Counted from the stretch's first letter, positions 1 to 8,040 are shown. The stretch is 34,537 nt of DNA from Gammaproteobacteria bacterium (GCA_022340645.1 JAJDNP010000037.1:1-34537); one strand, 5' to 3'. The notes: generated by a model not told the origin, from the letters alone. Numbers and translations are program-made.

Positions 1-52
1 ATTCGAGCGTACAAGGAAGTATTCACAGCGTGTCTCGGGCGACCGTTGCCAG
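1..52 (-). repeat. Truncated copy of palindromic repeat family D
   Basis: The first 52 bases align without gaps, with about a dozen mismatches, to the reverse complement of one arm of the long hairpin at 18862-18955. Both contain ATTCGAGCGTA and ACAGCGTGTCTC and end in CCAG. The left part of the element lies outside the window. No gene is visible in bases 53-187. Confidence 0.6.
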
Positions 53-187
53 TTCATGTTTCGGATGACATAAACAGTTATCTCTTTCATGTATAACAGT
101 GAGTTATGTGTACGCCTGTAATTTAAATGGGACAGCAATGCGTCCGTCACCTTTTTTGTTGCTGCCGAGGGTATTTATTAAACAGGC

Positions 188-385
188 TTACAATCCTGTT
201 ATTGATAATATAAGCATGAGCACAACAATGCCTGATATCCAGCCTTTTGCGAGCCATGAGCCATCATTTGGATAAGCTATTGCTGTTTGCGCCTGTTTTT
301 TCTGTTCCGGATCAGCTGTACGTATATTGCAAAAACCATATAAAAATAGAATCAATAGAGGAATAGACATCATTAATGTATTCAT
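188..385 (-). CDS. Small two-helix membrane protein, function unknown
   Basis: This 65-residue protein has two hydrophobic segments, about residues 4-21 and 47-64. They are joined by a polar loop (residues 22-46) rich in Lys, Gln and Asp. The start is well supported: a GGGAGGT ribosome-binding site lies a few bases upstream on the minus strand. It is transcribed leftwards, away from the sugar dehydrogenase, so it is not in that operon. I do not recognise the family. Its size and layout resemble the many small stress-associated inner-membrane proteins of gammaproteobacteria, but no function can be assigned. Confidence 0.7.
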   Translation of the reverse strand: MNTLMMSIPLLILFLYGFCNIRTADPEQKKQAQTAIAYPNDGSWLAKGWISGIVVLMLILSITGL

Positions 386-623
386 TTTTATTACCTCCCT
401 GGTTAACTGTTAATAATATTGTAAGGGGGAGTTTGCTCAAATGAATGACATATTCCGGCTTTCGAAAGACAAACTGCGCCATTTAGAGAAGCTGAGCAGT
501 TAACGATGAAGTGTTGCCGGCGGACGTGGTAGCTGGTTTTTACTATAGCTGATTGTATCCATCGACTGTGCTTATGTGGATAATAGGGCGCATGCCTGGC
601 TCAACGCTGGCAGGAGGGAAGTC

Positions 624-1829
624 ATGTCAACCCGGTTTGTTCGATTCGTACTGCTGGCAGTCTGTGCCCGGTTAAGCGTCACGGTTTTTGCATCAACCGC
701 GAGGCTGGATTATCGGGTACAGCGCCTGGTTATCGAGAACACGGCCTACGATGTTACCGTGCCGAGCGGTTACCGGCTTGAATTGTTAAATACCGGGCTT
801 GAAGAGCCGCGCATGCTGACGTTCAATGACAGCGGTGAGCTGTTCATCGGTTCCCGGTCGGGCCATGTCTACCGTTTGCGTCCGCCGTATACCCGGGCAG
901 AATCCATGCTCGAAACCGGCGACTACCCGCACAGTGTCGCATTTCGCCCGGGTGAGATATTGATTGCAATGACGCGCGGTTTGTATCGCGCCCCTTATTC
1001 GGCCGGACAAAGGAAAATCAGTAAGCGTTCACTAAAATTGCTGGCGCCGTTGCCCGGCGGTGGCGGGCATAACAGCCGCACGGTGGTAACCGGCCCTGAC
1101 GGGCGCATCTATGTCAGCCTCGGTATCAGCAGCAATTGCAGTGACCAGTACCTGGGGGCCGGCTATGACTTCGATGACCGGCGTGGCGGTGTACTTGTAT
1201 TACAGGAAGAAGGCGGCAAGACCCAATGGCAGCCCTATGCGACTGGTCTGCGTAACCCGGTCGGTATCGCCTGGCAACCTGCTAGCAGGACACTCTACGC
1301 GACCAATAACGGGCCGGATCACTGGGGCTTTGATCTGCCGCCCGAGTATTTCAGCCGCCTCACGCCCGGTTCGTTTCACGGCATGCCATGGTATCAATAC
1401 GACGGCCATACCTTGAAACGGGATGACTGCATCAGGTCGAGGCCGCCGTTGCCGGCCGCTGATGTGACCAGGCCGGTGGCGACCTTTGCGGCGCGTAATG
1501 CACCCCTCGGCATGACATTTGTACCCGGCGGGGGGATGGACGATCGACTTGCCGGTGACGCCGTTGTCGCATTGCACGGCTCCTGGGGGACACGACCATC
1601 CGGCGGTTTCATCGGTGATCGCGCCAGCCGGCGTGAGCCGAAGCTCGTCGTGGTGCGCTTTGCCAACGGCACGGCGCAGCGTGTCGATGACCTGGTGACC
1701 GGTTTTCAATTGCAGGACGGTAGCCGCTGGGCGCGCCCGGCGGGTATCGCGGTTGGCCCCGACGGGGCGCTGTATTTTTCCAGTGACAGCGATACCGAGG
1801 GGCTGTTCCGGCTCAGGCGGATAGATTGA
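624..1829 (+). CDS. Secreted PQQ-dependent sugar dehydrogenase-like beta-propeller (glucose/sorbosone dehydrogenase family)
   Basis: The protein is 401 residues from the ATG at 624, which has an AGGAGGGA ribosome-binding site. An in-frame ATG at 576 would add 16 residues ahead of the signal peptide and is less likely. Residues 1-24 look like a cleavable signal peptide (Arg-containing n-region, hydrophobic core, VFA before the mature part), so it should act in the periplasm. The mature part has blades typical of soluble PQQ glucose/sorbosone dehydrogenases. It shows GGGGHNSR with the likely catalytic His, then GPDGRIYVSLG, GLRNPVGIAW, NNGPDHWG, and RPAGIAVGPDGALYFSSD near the C-terminus. These enzymes oxidise aldose sugars or sugar aldehydes and pass electrons to the respiratory chain through PQQ. 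No PQQ biosynthesis genes are in the window, so the cofactor and substrate are inferred. Confidence 0.85.
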   Translation: MSTRFVRFVLLAVCARLSVTVFASTARLDYRVQRLVIENTAYDVTVPSGYRLELLNTGLEEPRMLTFNDSGELFIGSRSGHVYRLRPPYTRAESMLETGDYPHSVAFRPGEILIAMTRGLYRAPYSAGQRKISKRSLKLLAPLPGGGGHNSRTVVTGPDGRIYVSLGISSNCSDQYLGAGYDFDDRRGGVLVLQEEGGKTQWQPYATGLRNPVGIAWQPASRTLYATNNGPDHWGFDLPPEYFSRLTPGSFHGMPWYQYDGHTLKRDDCIRSRPPLPAADVTRPVATFAARNAPLGMTFVPGGGMDDRLAGDAVVALHGSWGTRPSGGFIGDRASRREPKLVVVRFANGTAQRVDDLVTGFQLQDGSRWARPAGIAVGPDGALYFSSDSDTEGLFRLRRID

Positions 1830-1878
1830 GTCGCCCGGTTTATAACTTCAGGCCAATCTTTTTTTTATTGCCAGTTCA

Positions 1879-2433
1879 ATGCATATGAAGCTTTACGTTA
1901 TGCGCCATGGTCGTACCAATTACAATGAGCTCGGGCTGTGCAACGACGACCCGAAAACTGATGTGCATTTAAATGATACTGGAAAACTGCAGGCCCAGGC
2001 TGCGGCGGAGCGTCTGCGCGATGTCACGCTTGATCGCATTATCGTCTCGCCCTTGCTGCGCACGCGTCAGACTGCTGAATTCGTAAACCGCTATCACGCT
2101 GTACCGATAGAGGTTCACCCGGAAATTAGCGATATACGTTCGGGCTTTGATGGCAGGACCGTCGACGAGTATTTTGCTGCTATTGCACACGATCCCCTCA
2201 ACGCGCGAGTAAACGGCGGTGAGTCGCTGCTGGATCATAAGCAACGAGTGCTGGGTTTTATTGACTGGCTGCAGCATCAGCCGCAGGAAAATATACTTGT
2301 CGTTGCGCATGAAGAGACCATACGGGTGTTTGTTGCTTATTTTGAGGGAAATATTCCGGATGAGCGCTTGCGTGATATCCATATTGGTAATTGCGAGTAC
2401 AGGTGTTACAAATTAGACTCGAGTTATCAATGA
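1879..2433 (+). CDS. Histidine phosphatase superfamily protein (phosphoglycerate mutase-like)
   Basis: This 184-residue single-domain protein carries the RHG signature near its N-terminus (MRHGRTNYNE, phosphohistidine H10). It also has the SPLLRTRQTAE segment (R61) and the second histidine in VVAHEETIRV (H144), the complete catalytic set of the branch-1 histidine phosphatases. The family covers phosphoglycerate mutases, alpha-ribazole phosphatase (CobC-like) and broad small-molecule phosphatases. Nothing in the sequence or neighbours picks the substrate. ATG 1879 is used; ATG 1885 (MKLYVMRHG) is equally possible. It lies 49 bases after the sugar dehydrogenase on the same strand. Confidence 0.85.
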   Translation: MHMKLYVMRHGRTNYNELGLCNDDPKTDVHLNDTGKLQAQAAAERLRDVTLDRIIVSPLLRTRQTAEFVNRYHAVPIEVHPEISDIRSGFDGRTVDEYFAAIAHDPLNARVNGGESLLDHKQRVLGFIDWLQHQPQENILVVAHEETIRVFVAYFEGNIPDERLRDIHIGNCEYRCYKLDSSYQ

Positions 2434-2568
2434 CTCTGTTCACAATAAACGGGGTATGAACCGTATGGTGCTTACTTAAGAAATTCATGTTATTGCCAGC
2501 GTTAGCGCGGCGCTCAGCCGTCATTCCCGGCCGGGGGCCGGTCGTGTGGTACATTGCATCCCGTTTCT

Positions 2569-2599
2569 GTAGAACCCGCGCCCACGCGGGGAAAAACCA
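2569..2599 (+). other. Solitary CRISPR type I-E repeat-like hairpin
   Basis: The segment contains CCCGCGCCCACGCGGGGA followed by AAAACC. It closely resembles the stem-loop core of type I-E (E. coli-type) CRISPR repeats, recalled from memory. Only one copy is present, with no spacers and no cas genes. It may be an isolated repeat or simply a GC-rich hairpin ahead of the next gene. Confidence 0.3.
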
Positions 2600-2650
2600 T
2601 CGGCCATTTTATGAAGCCACTGATAGATTCCAGCCGCCAGTAGACAAAGA

Positions 2651-2998
2651 ATGAGCAAGTTACACAACCATCGTTATCCTCCGGGACTTGAGCGGGAAAT
2701 ACTGCGCAAAATCCCGAAGTATCTGCTTGCTAGCGTCCTTATTCCGTTGTTCATGGTGATATTTGTACGGCTGCCCCTGATCGAAAGCCTGTTCACCCGC
2801 ACAGCAGAAGAAGTTGCCAAACTTCATACCACGATTGATTTCCTTTCCATTGCGATCTTCGTTTCGGTTTTGCCGATCATTGTGACAGTGCTCATTGGCT
2901 GCATCATTGTGATGTTAATGAAAGGCCCTGCTTATGTTGCTGACGCCTATGATGTTGATGATGCAGATGAACCTGATGACGTTGATAAAAACGTTTAA
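2651..2998 (+). CDS. Two-helix inner-membrane protein with acidic tail, function unknown
   Basis: This 115-residue protein has a basic N-terminal stretch (residues 5-23). Two strongly hydrophobic segments follow, at about 24-42 and 63-90, with a short loop between. A cytosol-type C-terminal tail is full of Asp and Glu (about residues 97-112). The ribosome-binding site is weak (AGACAAAGA). I do not recognise a family. The acidic tail could bind cations or a basic partner, but that is only a guess from composition. Confidence 0.6.
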   Translation: MSKLHNHRYPPGLEREILRKIPKYLLASVLIPLFMVIFVRLPLIESLFTRTAEEVAKLHTTIDFLSIAIFVSVLPIIVTVLIGCIIVMLMKGPAYVADAYDVDDADEPDDVDKNV

Positions 2999-3050
2999 TT
3001 CTGTATTTATATTGACAGATCGGAGCAGCATAAGTTATTGAATATTCGAA

Positions 3051-3082
3051 ACAATCGTTCCAGACGATTTAGTTGAACGTAG
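3051..3082 (-). repeat. Partial copy of palindromic repeat family B
   Basis: Read on the minus strand, this gives TACGTTCAACTAAATCG followed by TCTGGAACGATT. It matches the left end of the dispersed element seen complete at 31213-31347. It overlaps the upstream TTG codon (3073) of the next reading frame, which argues against that start. Confidence 0.7.
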
Positions 3083-3099
3083 CTGGCATTGGAATTATT

Positions 3100-3519
3100 A
3101 TGTTGCAGATGAAAAACTCAAAGATCCCGTTCAAAACCCCGGACGAAGCAGAGGCTGTATTCTACGAAGCATTCATACGCTGTGACCCTGAAGTGATGGC
3201 GGGTTTATGGGCCAATGAAGGTGTGACATGCATACATCCAGGTGCGGGCGCCATTGTGGATTATGATACGATTGTCCGCAGTTGGACGAATATCTTCAGC
3301 AATGTGCAGCGTACCGATATACAACACACCGTGATGAGTCGCGCGGTATCAGATGAGCTTGCAGTGCATGTTGTGGCCGAGGAAATGCTCAGCACAGGGA
3401 CGGTTGTCGCTGTCGTACTGGCGACGAATGTTTACCGGAAATTCGATAAAGGCTGGTTGATGATCGAGCATCATGCATCGCAGGTGCAGAATCGGAGCAG
3501 CGGCAATACGTTGCAGTAA
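3100..3519 (+). CDS. SnoaL-like/NTF2-fold protein, function unknown
   Basis: The protein is about 139 residues from ATG 3100. ATG 3109 is also possible. TTG 3073 lies inside a repeat and is rejected. The sequence has the cone-like NTF2 fold pattern of SnoaL/ketosteroid-isomerase relatives. It opens with an N-terminal helix (DEAEAVFYEAFIRCDPEVMAGLWANEG), then CIHPGAG and an SWTNIFSN helix. Strands end in VYRKFDKGWLMIEHHASQV. This matches the small soluble proteins annotated as SnoaL-like or DUF4440-like. Such proteins range from isomerases to ligand-binding factors with no known activity. It converges on the integrase, with repeat A1 between them. Confidence 0.7.
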   Translation: MLQMKNSKIPFKTPDEAEAVFYEAFIRCDPEVMAGLWANEGVTCIHPGAGAIVDYDTIVRSWTNIFSNVQRTDIQHTVMSRAVSDELAVHVVAEEMLSTGTVVAVVLATNVYRKFDKGWLMIEHHASQVQNRSSGNTLQ

Positions 3520-3550
3520 AAACCGAAGAACCGGGTCAGCGACAAAACCA

Positions 3551-3653
3551 GTAAGTTAAGCTCATTTTTCTGTTGTAGGTGCGACAAATTCACACAATCG
3601 CGCATACGTTGGCACCGCTGTGCGAATTTGTCGCACCTACGTTCTTAACTTAC
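3551..3653. repeat. Palindromic repeat family A, copy 1
   Basis: The outer arms GTAAGTTAAG and CTTAACTTAC pair, and the inner arms GTAGGTGCGACAAATTC and GAATTTGTCGCACCTAC pair perfectly. A second copy at 11397-11502 shares the interior, including TTGGCACCGCTGTGCGAATT, and also the right flank (ATTGTCTCT...CGG). It sits between convergent genes, where it could act as a bidirectional terminator. Confidence 0.85.
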
Positions 3654-3681
3654 CAGTATTGTCTCTAAGCCGGTTACTTCT

Positions 3682-4884
3682 TTAGTTATTGTTTGTATTT
3701 TTTGTACTGTTCTTAATAATGAAATCGGTGATTTGTTGCATTGGTTCACGAACACGATCAATACCTGATGCGATATTATTGACGGTTATCTCATTTGGGC
3801 CTTTATGGTTTAACAAGCTTTTTAATGCATAATCTGGAATATCCAGACTTTCGGCTATCTTGATAAAGCTGCGTCTTAGATCATGCAGGGTGAACGTGAT
3901 ACCTGAGAGCTCTGACACGCGTTTAACAGCGCTTCGAGGTTCTATCAGGTAACCACGTTTAGAATTGCTGGGAAAAACATAAGGGCTCTCTTTAATCGCT
4001 TTTTGTTGCTTTAATAATTCATAAAGAAAATCCGATAAGGGGAGAACGTGCATCCGATGATTTTTGGTTTCCCTGACAGTCAGTGTGCGCGCATTGAAAT
4101 CCACATCATTCCATTGCAGTTTTGATGCTTCAGAGCGCCTCAGTCCGGTGAACAGCAGGAGATGGAGATAATTGCGTGTGGTTTCATTGTTAAGTTGTCG
4201 GGTTGCTGCAATCCAGTTTGGCAATTCACCAGGTTCAATCCATGTTCGTCGAGATTCTACCCTGTACCAGGCATGCATATGATTTAATCGATCAACGGGA
4301 TTGTTTTCGATTACCGGGTTACCCTGGGCATCCTCGTACATTGTGATGGCGTGGTTAAAAACTGCCCGCAAGACGCGCATCGCGTTGTTCGCCCGTGCTT
4401 TGCTGCGTTTTCCCATGGCGGAATGACGTAATTGCACCATATCTTTTGTTATTTCTGTCAGTGGCTTGCTTTGCCAGTGCACAAAGGCGCCATTGATGGA
4501 ACGGCGATAATCATGGATGGTGGCAGGCTTAAGGTCTTTTCGCAGCTGTATGTAATCTTCAAATGCCTCGAGCAGGGTAACCTTCCTGTCACGCTGGTAT
4601 TTTATCTCGGCAACCGGGGGTTTGCTGGTGGCGTTCTCGTCTAAAAAGCGCATGGCCTCTTTTCGGGCCTGTTCAACGCTGAGGTCGCCATATTGGCCCA
4701 GGGTGACACGCCTGACTTTGCCCTGTATACGTTTTTCTACGATAAAGGATTTTACGCCACCACTGGTGACCCTCACACCAAAGCCGGTTAGCGTTGAGTC
4801 ACGATAAAATGCCTGATTGCTTATACCATTATATTTTGTCGGTGGTGCTGAGATCTGATCAAGAAACGATTTTGTAATTTGCAT
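3682..4884 (-). CDS. P4-type tyrosine recombinase/integrase with apparent Tyr-to-Asn active-site change
   Basis: This 400-residue protein has the usual P4-like integrase architecture. The N-terminal arm-binding DUF4102-type domain spans about residues 1-85 (LTGFGVRVT, TLGQYGDLSVEQAR). The core-binding SAM-like domain spans about 105-205 and the catalytic domain about 215-390. Catalytic residues visible are R249 (FTGLRRSEASKL), H334 and R337 (FTLHDLRRSF) and H360 (SLLNHK). The nucleophilic Tyr expected ten residues after H360, just before the conserved RxREPM segment, reads N370 (EITVNNIASG; codon AAT). If read correctly, the enzyme could bind but not cleave DNA. No tRNA gene or clear attachment site flanks it and no other phage genes follow, so it looks like a relic of a lost island. 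Confidence 0.85.
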   Translation of the reverse strand: MQITKSFLDQISAPPTKYNGISNQAFYRDSTLTGFGVRVTSGGVKSFIVEKRIQGKVRRVTLGQYGDLSVEQARKEAMRFLDENATSKPPVAEIKYQRDRKVTLLEAFEDYIQLRKDLKPATIHDYRRSINGAFVHWQSKPLTEITKDMVQLRHSAMGKRSKARANNAMRVLRAVFNHAITMYEDAQGNPVIENNPVDRLNHMHAWYRVESRRTWIEPGELPNWIAATRQLNNETTRNYLHLLLFTGLRRSEASKLQWNDVDFNARTLTVRETKNHRMHVLPLSDFLYELLKQQKAIKESPYVFPSNSKRGYLIEPRSAVKRVSELSGITFTLHDLRRSFIKIAESLDIPDYALKSLLNHKGPNEITVNNIASGIDRVREPMQQITDFIIKNSTKNTNNN

Positions 4885-4899
4885 ACTGATCTATTCTTA

Positions 4900-4950
4900 T
4901 TATGTAGACATTTATAATTATTGTTATGTAGACAACATCCCATGTGTCTA
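4900..4950. promoter_or_regulatory. Direct repeats upstream of integrase (possible arm-type sites or operator)
   Basis: TTATGTAGACA occurs at 4900-4910 and again at 4924-4934, a start-to-start spacing of 24 bases. An inverted half-site TGTCTA lies at 4945-4950. The cluster lies 16 to 66 bases upstream of the integrase start. Integrases of this family bind arm-type repeats near their own gene and often repress themselves. Assigning these repeats to that role is inference. Confidence 0.4.
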
Positions 4951-5082
4951 GGCTGCTAGCCCTTAAAAAGTCCCTTGTGTGTAAACAGGGTTTCTTCTAA
5001 CAGTTCTTCGTGTGTATTATACATTAAAGTGGGCGAAAGGGTTAAATTTTGATCAAATGCAGCATATCGTTAAAAAAAATCC

Positions 5083-5366
5083 CGCCAGGCCATTCATGCC
5101 GCGATGTTATTCGTCGCCGCCATGGTGACGGACCTGAACCTGCCGCCCAGGGCGAACAGTAACGTACGCACCGCGTGCTCGCCATGGCGGAAGCGATGGA
5201 CCGTGAAGATTTCGGCACCTGCTGCAACCATTACGAATGCGCCAAAGCCTGCCCCAGGTCAATGCCGTTATCATTCATCGCACGTCTGAAGCGGGAGTTC
5301 ATGCGCGCCGGCTTGCCGGGACAGGTGCACGGCGAACCGGTGCCTCACGCGGCACATGAGGAATAA
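5083..5366 (+). pseudogene. Remnant of succinate dehydrogenase/fumarate reductase iron-sulfur subunit (C-terminus)
   Basis: Two frames together give the C-terminal third of an SdhB/FrdB-type protein. Frame one (5083 to about 5160) reads MLFVAAMVTDLNLPP, as in the non-classical SdhB family. Frame two resumes at about 5163 (RVLAMAEAMDREDFG) and continues with TCCNHYECAKACPRSMP and FIARLKREFMRAG to a stop at 5366. The Cys pattern matches a C-terminal iron-sulfur cluster site of SdhB. The N-terminal 2Fe-2S domain is absent and a frameshift separates the parts, so it is not functional. It sits between the integrase and the kor operon, and may record a deletion caused by the integrating element. 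The rest of 4885-5498 holds only the direct repeats listed separately. Confidence 0.75.
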
Positions 5367-5498
5367 GGCATCGCGGATTTGTGATTGCAAAGGTGTGCGT
5401 GACATGGCAATCTCGGGTCTAAATTCGGTCCAGAATGCTCTGTGCAAGACAGAAAGTAAGAATAACAATCCATATTCATGATAACGAGTTGAACATAT

Positions 5499-7229
5499 AT
5501 GAATAACTCAGTTTCTATCGCCGTTACCGGTTCAGGGGGCAGCGGTGCCGTCACTACCGGCCTGATCCTGTTGCAAGCTATGGCGAAGGCAGGGTATTAC
5601 GGTTACATGTCGCGTACGGCTGGTCCGCAGATACGCGGCGGCGAATCGGCAGTGATGATGCGTTTTTCCAACAGGCCAGTGCACTGCGGAGATGACCGGT
5701 TTGACGTTCTGCTGGCGATGGACTGGCATAAACTGGAACGTTTCGCCGATGAAATTCCGCTGGATGGTAACAGCCTGATCTTCGGTGATAGCGCCGCTGG
5801 TGATATCCCTGAAATACTGACAGCCAGCGGTGCTGCTTTTACCGCCCTGGATTTGCAGCAGACCGCCAGATCTATTGAGGGTGGGCGTGCCAATATGCTT
5901 GGCCTGGGGAGCCTTGCCAGACTGCTGGGACTTTCCGGTGATACCATGCGCCAGGCATTACAGGCGACGTTGGGCAAAAAAGGGGAGCACATCATAGCGG
6001 CATCGATGGCCTGTATCGAGCAGGGTATGGGATTCGATATTGGTGATCATGGACAGCTACAGTTACCGTCGTCCGCAGCGCAGGACAGTCATTGGAATAT
6101 CAGTGGTAATGAGGCCTGTGGACTCGGCGCATTACGTGGAGGTGTGCGTTTCGTTGCCGCCTATCCAATCACCCCGGCCAGTGATATTCTTGAATGGCTG
6201 GCACCGCGCCTGGAAAAACTGGGTGGTGTACTGCTGCAGGCGGAAGACGAGCTGGCTTCGGTAAACATGATTACCGGTGCATCATTCGGCGGGGTGCCGT
6301 CACTGACCGCAACCTCAGGTCCCGGTCTCAGCCTGATGATGGAGGGACTGGGTCTGGCGGTGGCCAGTGAAACCCCGATTGTTGCAATCGATGTCATGCG
6401 TGGTGGTCCTTCCACCGGTATCCCGACCAAATCCGAACAGTCCGACCTGAACCTGGCCTTATATGGTTTTCATGGTGATGCGCCCCATCTGGTGGTAGCT
6501 CCTCTTGATATAAGTGATTGTGTGTTTGCGACTCACTGGGCGGTATGCCTGGCGGAGCAGCTGCAGACAGTCGCGCTGGTATTATCGGACCAGTCGCTGG
6601 GTCAGACACGTGCGGTCATGGATAAGCCGCCTCATGCTGAACTGCCATGTCAGCGCCGTATTGCCCATGTGCAGGATATAGACGTGTCGCAGGCGTTTCA
6701 GCGTTACCAGTTAACCGGGGATGGCGTTTCGCCGATGAGTATCCCGGGCACACCGGCCGGTATGTACACCGCTGATGGTCTGGAACATACCGAACGCGGC
6801 ACACCGTCATCGATGGCGTCCGACCATGACGCCCAGATGCGCAAGCGGCGGGATAAACTGACCGCCTATAACTATGGAAGTACGTGGGCCCGGATTGATG
6901 GTAACGGCCCGGTTGCGATTATCAGCTGGGGTTCGACCAGCGCCGTGTGCCGTGAGGCTGCGGAACGGCTGGCATCGATGGGCATTCCTGCCCGGGTAAT
7001 TTCACTGCGACTGTTGCTGCCTTTGAACCATCGGGGTATAAATGAGGTATTACAGGGATGCAGCAGCGTGGTAGTGATCGAACAAAACCAGGCGGGTCAG
7101 TTATATCACTATCTGCATGCAGAGCAGGTACTTCCGCCGCACGCAAGGAGTTATGCGAAACCTGGACCGCTCACAATACGGCCTGGTGAGGTGGTCACAT
7201 TAATCAGCGGGGTCATTAACGATGAATGA
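5499..7229 (+). CDS. korA: 2-oxoacid:ferredoxin oxidoreductase, fused gamma-alpha subunit (KorA-like)
   Basis: This 576-residue protein carries an N-terminal gamma domain (about residues 1-190: TGSGGSGAVTTGLILLQAMA, SRTAGPQIRGGES). The alpha domain follows (about 200-576: AYPITPASDI, EDELASVNMITGASFGG, TSGPGLSLMMEGLG, MRGGPSTGIPTKSEQSDL). This gamma-alpha fusion plus a separate beta subunit is the two-subunit KorAB type. It converts 2-oxoglutarate (or another 2-oxoacid) and CoA to acyl-CoA, CO2 and reduced ferredoxin in the cytoplasm. It can work in an oxidative or a reductive TCA cycle. No ferredoxin-like delta subunit is encoded nearby. Its stop overlaps the korB start by 8 bases, indicating translational coupling. 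The substrate (2-oxoglutarate rather than pyruvate) is inferred from architecture. Confidence 0.9.
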   Translation: MNNSVSIAVTGSGGSGAVTTGLILLQAMAKAGYYGYMSRTAGPQIRGGESAVMMRFSNRPVHCGDDRFDVLLAMDWHKLERFADEIPLDGNSLIFGDSAAGDIPEILTASGAAFTALDLQQTARSIEGGRANMLGLGSLARLLGLSGDTMRQALQATLGKKGEHIIAASMACIEQGMGFDIGDHGQLQLPSSAAQDSHWNISGNEACGLGALRGGVRFVAAYPITPASDILEWLAPRLEKLGGVLLQAEDELASVNMITGASFGGVPSLTATSGPGLSLMMEGLGLAVASETPIVAIDVMRGGPSTGIPTKSEQSDLNLALYGFHGDAPHLVVAPLDISDCVFATHWAVCLAEQLQTVALVLSDQSLGQTRAVMDKPPHAELPCQRRIAHVQDIDVSQAFQRYQLTGDGVSPMSIPGTPAGMYTADGLEHTERGTPSSMASDHDAQMRKRRDKLTAYNYGSTWARIDGNGPVAIISWGSTSAVCREAAERLASMGIPARVISLRLLLPLNHRGINEVLQGCSSVVVIEQNQAGQLYHYLHAEQVLPPHARSYAKPGPLTIRPGEVVTLISGVINDE

Positions 7230-8040
7230 AATGGTCAAACCAAAGGATTATAAAACCGACATCAAACCGATATGGTGTCCCGGTTGCGGTGATTTTGCCA
7301 CGCTAAGCGCATTGACCAAAACCCTGGCCTACCTGGGCCTGCCGAAGCACGAGGTCGCTGTCGTTTCCGGCATAGGTTGCTCCTCGCGTCTGCCGGCTTA
7401 TATCGACAGCTACGGCTTCCACGGGGTGCATGGGCGGGCACTGGCGGTTGCCGCCGGGTTGAAAGCGGCACGGCCGGACCTGACCGTGATTGCTGCCGGC
7501 GGCGATGGTGACGGTTATTCGATCGGTGGTAATCATTTTCTGCATGCCTGTCGCCGCAACATGGATCTGACATATATCGTCATGGACAACCATGTTTATG
7601 GCATGACCAAGGGGCAGCCTTCGCCAACCACGGAGCCCGACTGGGTCAGTAAACTGACGCCACACGGTAGCGGCCTGCGTCCGTTCCAGCCGCTGGCGAT
7701 TGCATTGTCATCCGGGGCAGGCTTTATCGCACGGGGATTTGCCGGTGATCCGTTGACCTTGACCAGGTTGATCGTTGACGGCATCAATCACCGGGGATTC
7801 TCCTTTATTGAAGTATTGAGCCCTTGCCCGACCTTCCGCCCTGAACAAAAACAGTGGAAACAACTGGCCAGGCCGTGGCAGCAGGAAGCCACCAGTGACC
7901 CGATCGAGGCGGCAATGCGCATCCACAGTGATGATGGCATGTCGACCGGACTGATCTATCAGAACAATCTTCCGCCGTGGCAGCCGGGCACCATGCCCGC
8001 CAGGGACCTCGCAAGCATCGAGCAGGAGTTTCTGGTATGA
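7222..8040 (+). CDS. korB: 2-oxoacid:ferredoxin oxidoreductase, beta subunit (KorB-like, TPP-binding)
   Basis: The protein is 272 residues. It shows WCPGCGDF near residue 18 and SGIGCSSRLP near 49, which supply Cys residues typical of the cluster-binding beta subunit. The thiamine pyrophosphate/magnesium motif GGDGDGYSIGGNHFLHACRR follows at about 93-112, then VMDNHVYGMTKGQPSPTTEP. The C-terminal part has SPCPTFRP, another family hallmark. It forms the catalytic dimer with KorA. The gene overlaps korA by 8 bases. Its own TGA overlaps the next ATG as ATGA, so all three genes should be translated together. Confidence 0.92.
   Translation: MNEMVKPKDYKTDIKPIWCPGCGDFATLSALTKTLAYLGLPKHEVAVVSGIGCSSRLPAYIDSYGFHGVHGRALAVAAGLKAARPDLTVIAAGGDGDGYSIGGNHFLHACRRNMDLTYIVMDNHVYGMTKGQPSPTTEPDWVSKLTPHGSGLRPFQPLAIALSSGAGFIARGFAGDPLTLTRLIVDGINHRGFSFIEVLSPCPTFRPEQKQWKQLARPWQQEATSDPIEAAMRIHSDDGMSTGLIYQNNLPPWQPGTMPARDLASIEQEFLV

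Noticed and set aside
441-503. 20-codon frame MNDIFRLSKDKLRHLEKLSS with a GGGGGAG site upstream
   Set aside because: It is short, has no recognisable feature, and lies alone between divergent genes; the site alone is not enough.
1200-1709. 169-codon minus-strand frame inside the sugar dehydrogenase
   Set aside because: The plus-strand frame has full family motifs; the antisense frame is a GC-codon artefact.
3551-5366. Complete integrated island with attachment sites
   Set aside because: No tRNA gene, no pair of direct repeats flanking the integrase, and no cargo beyond the pseudogene could be found.
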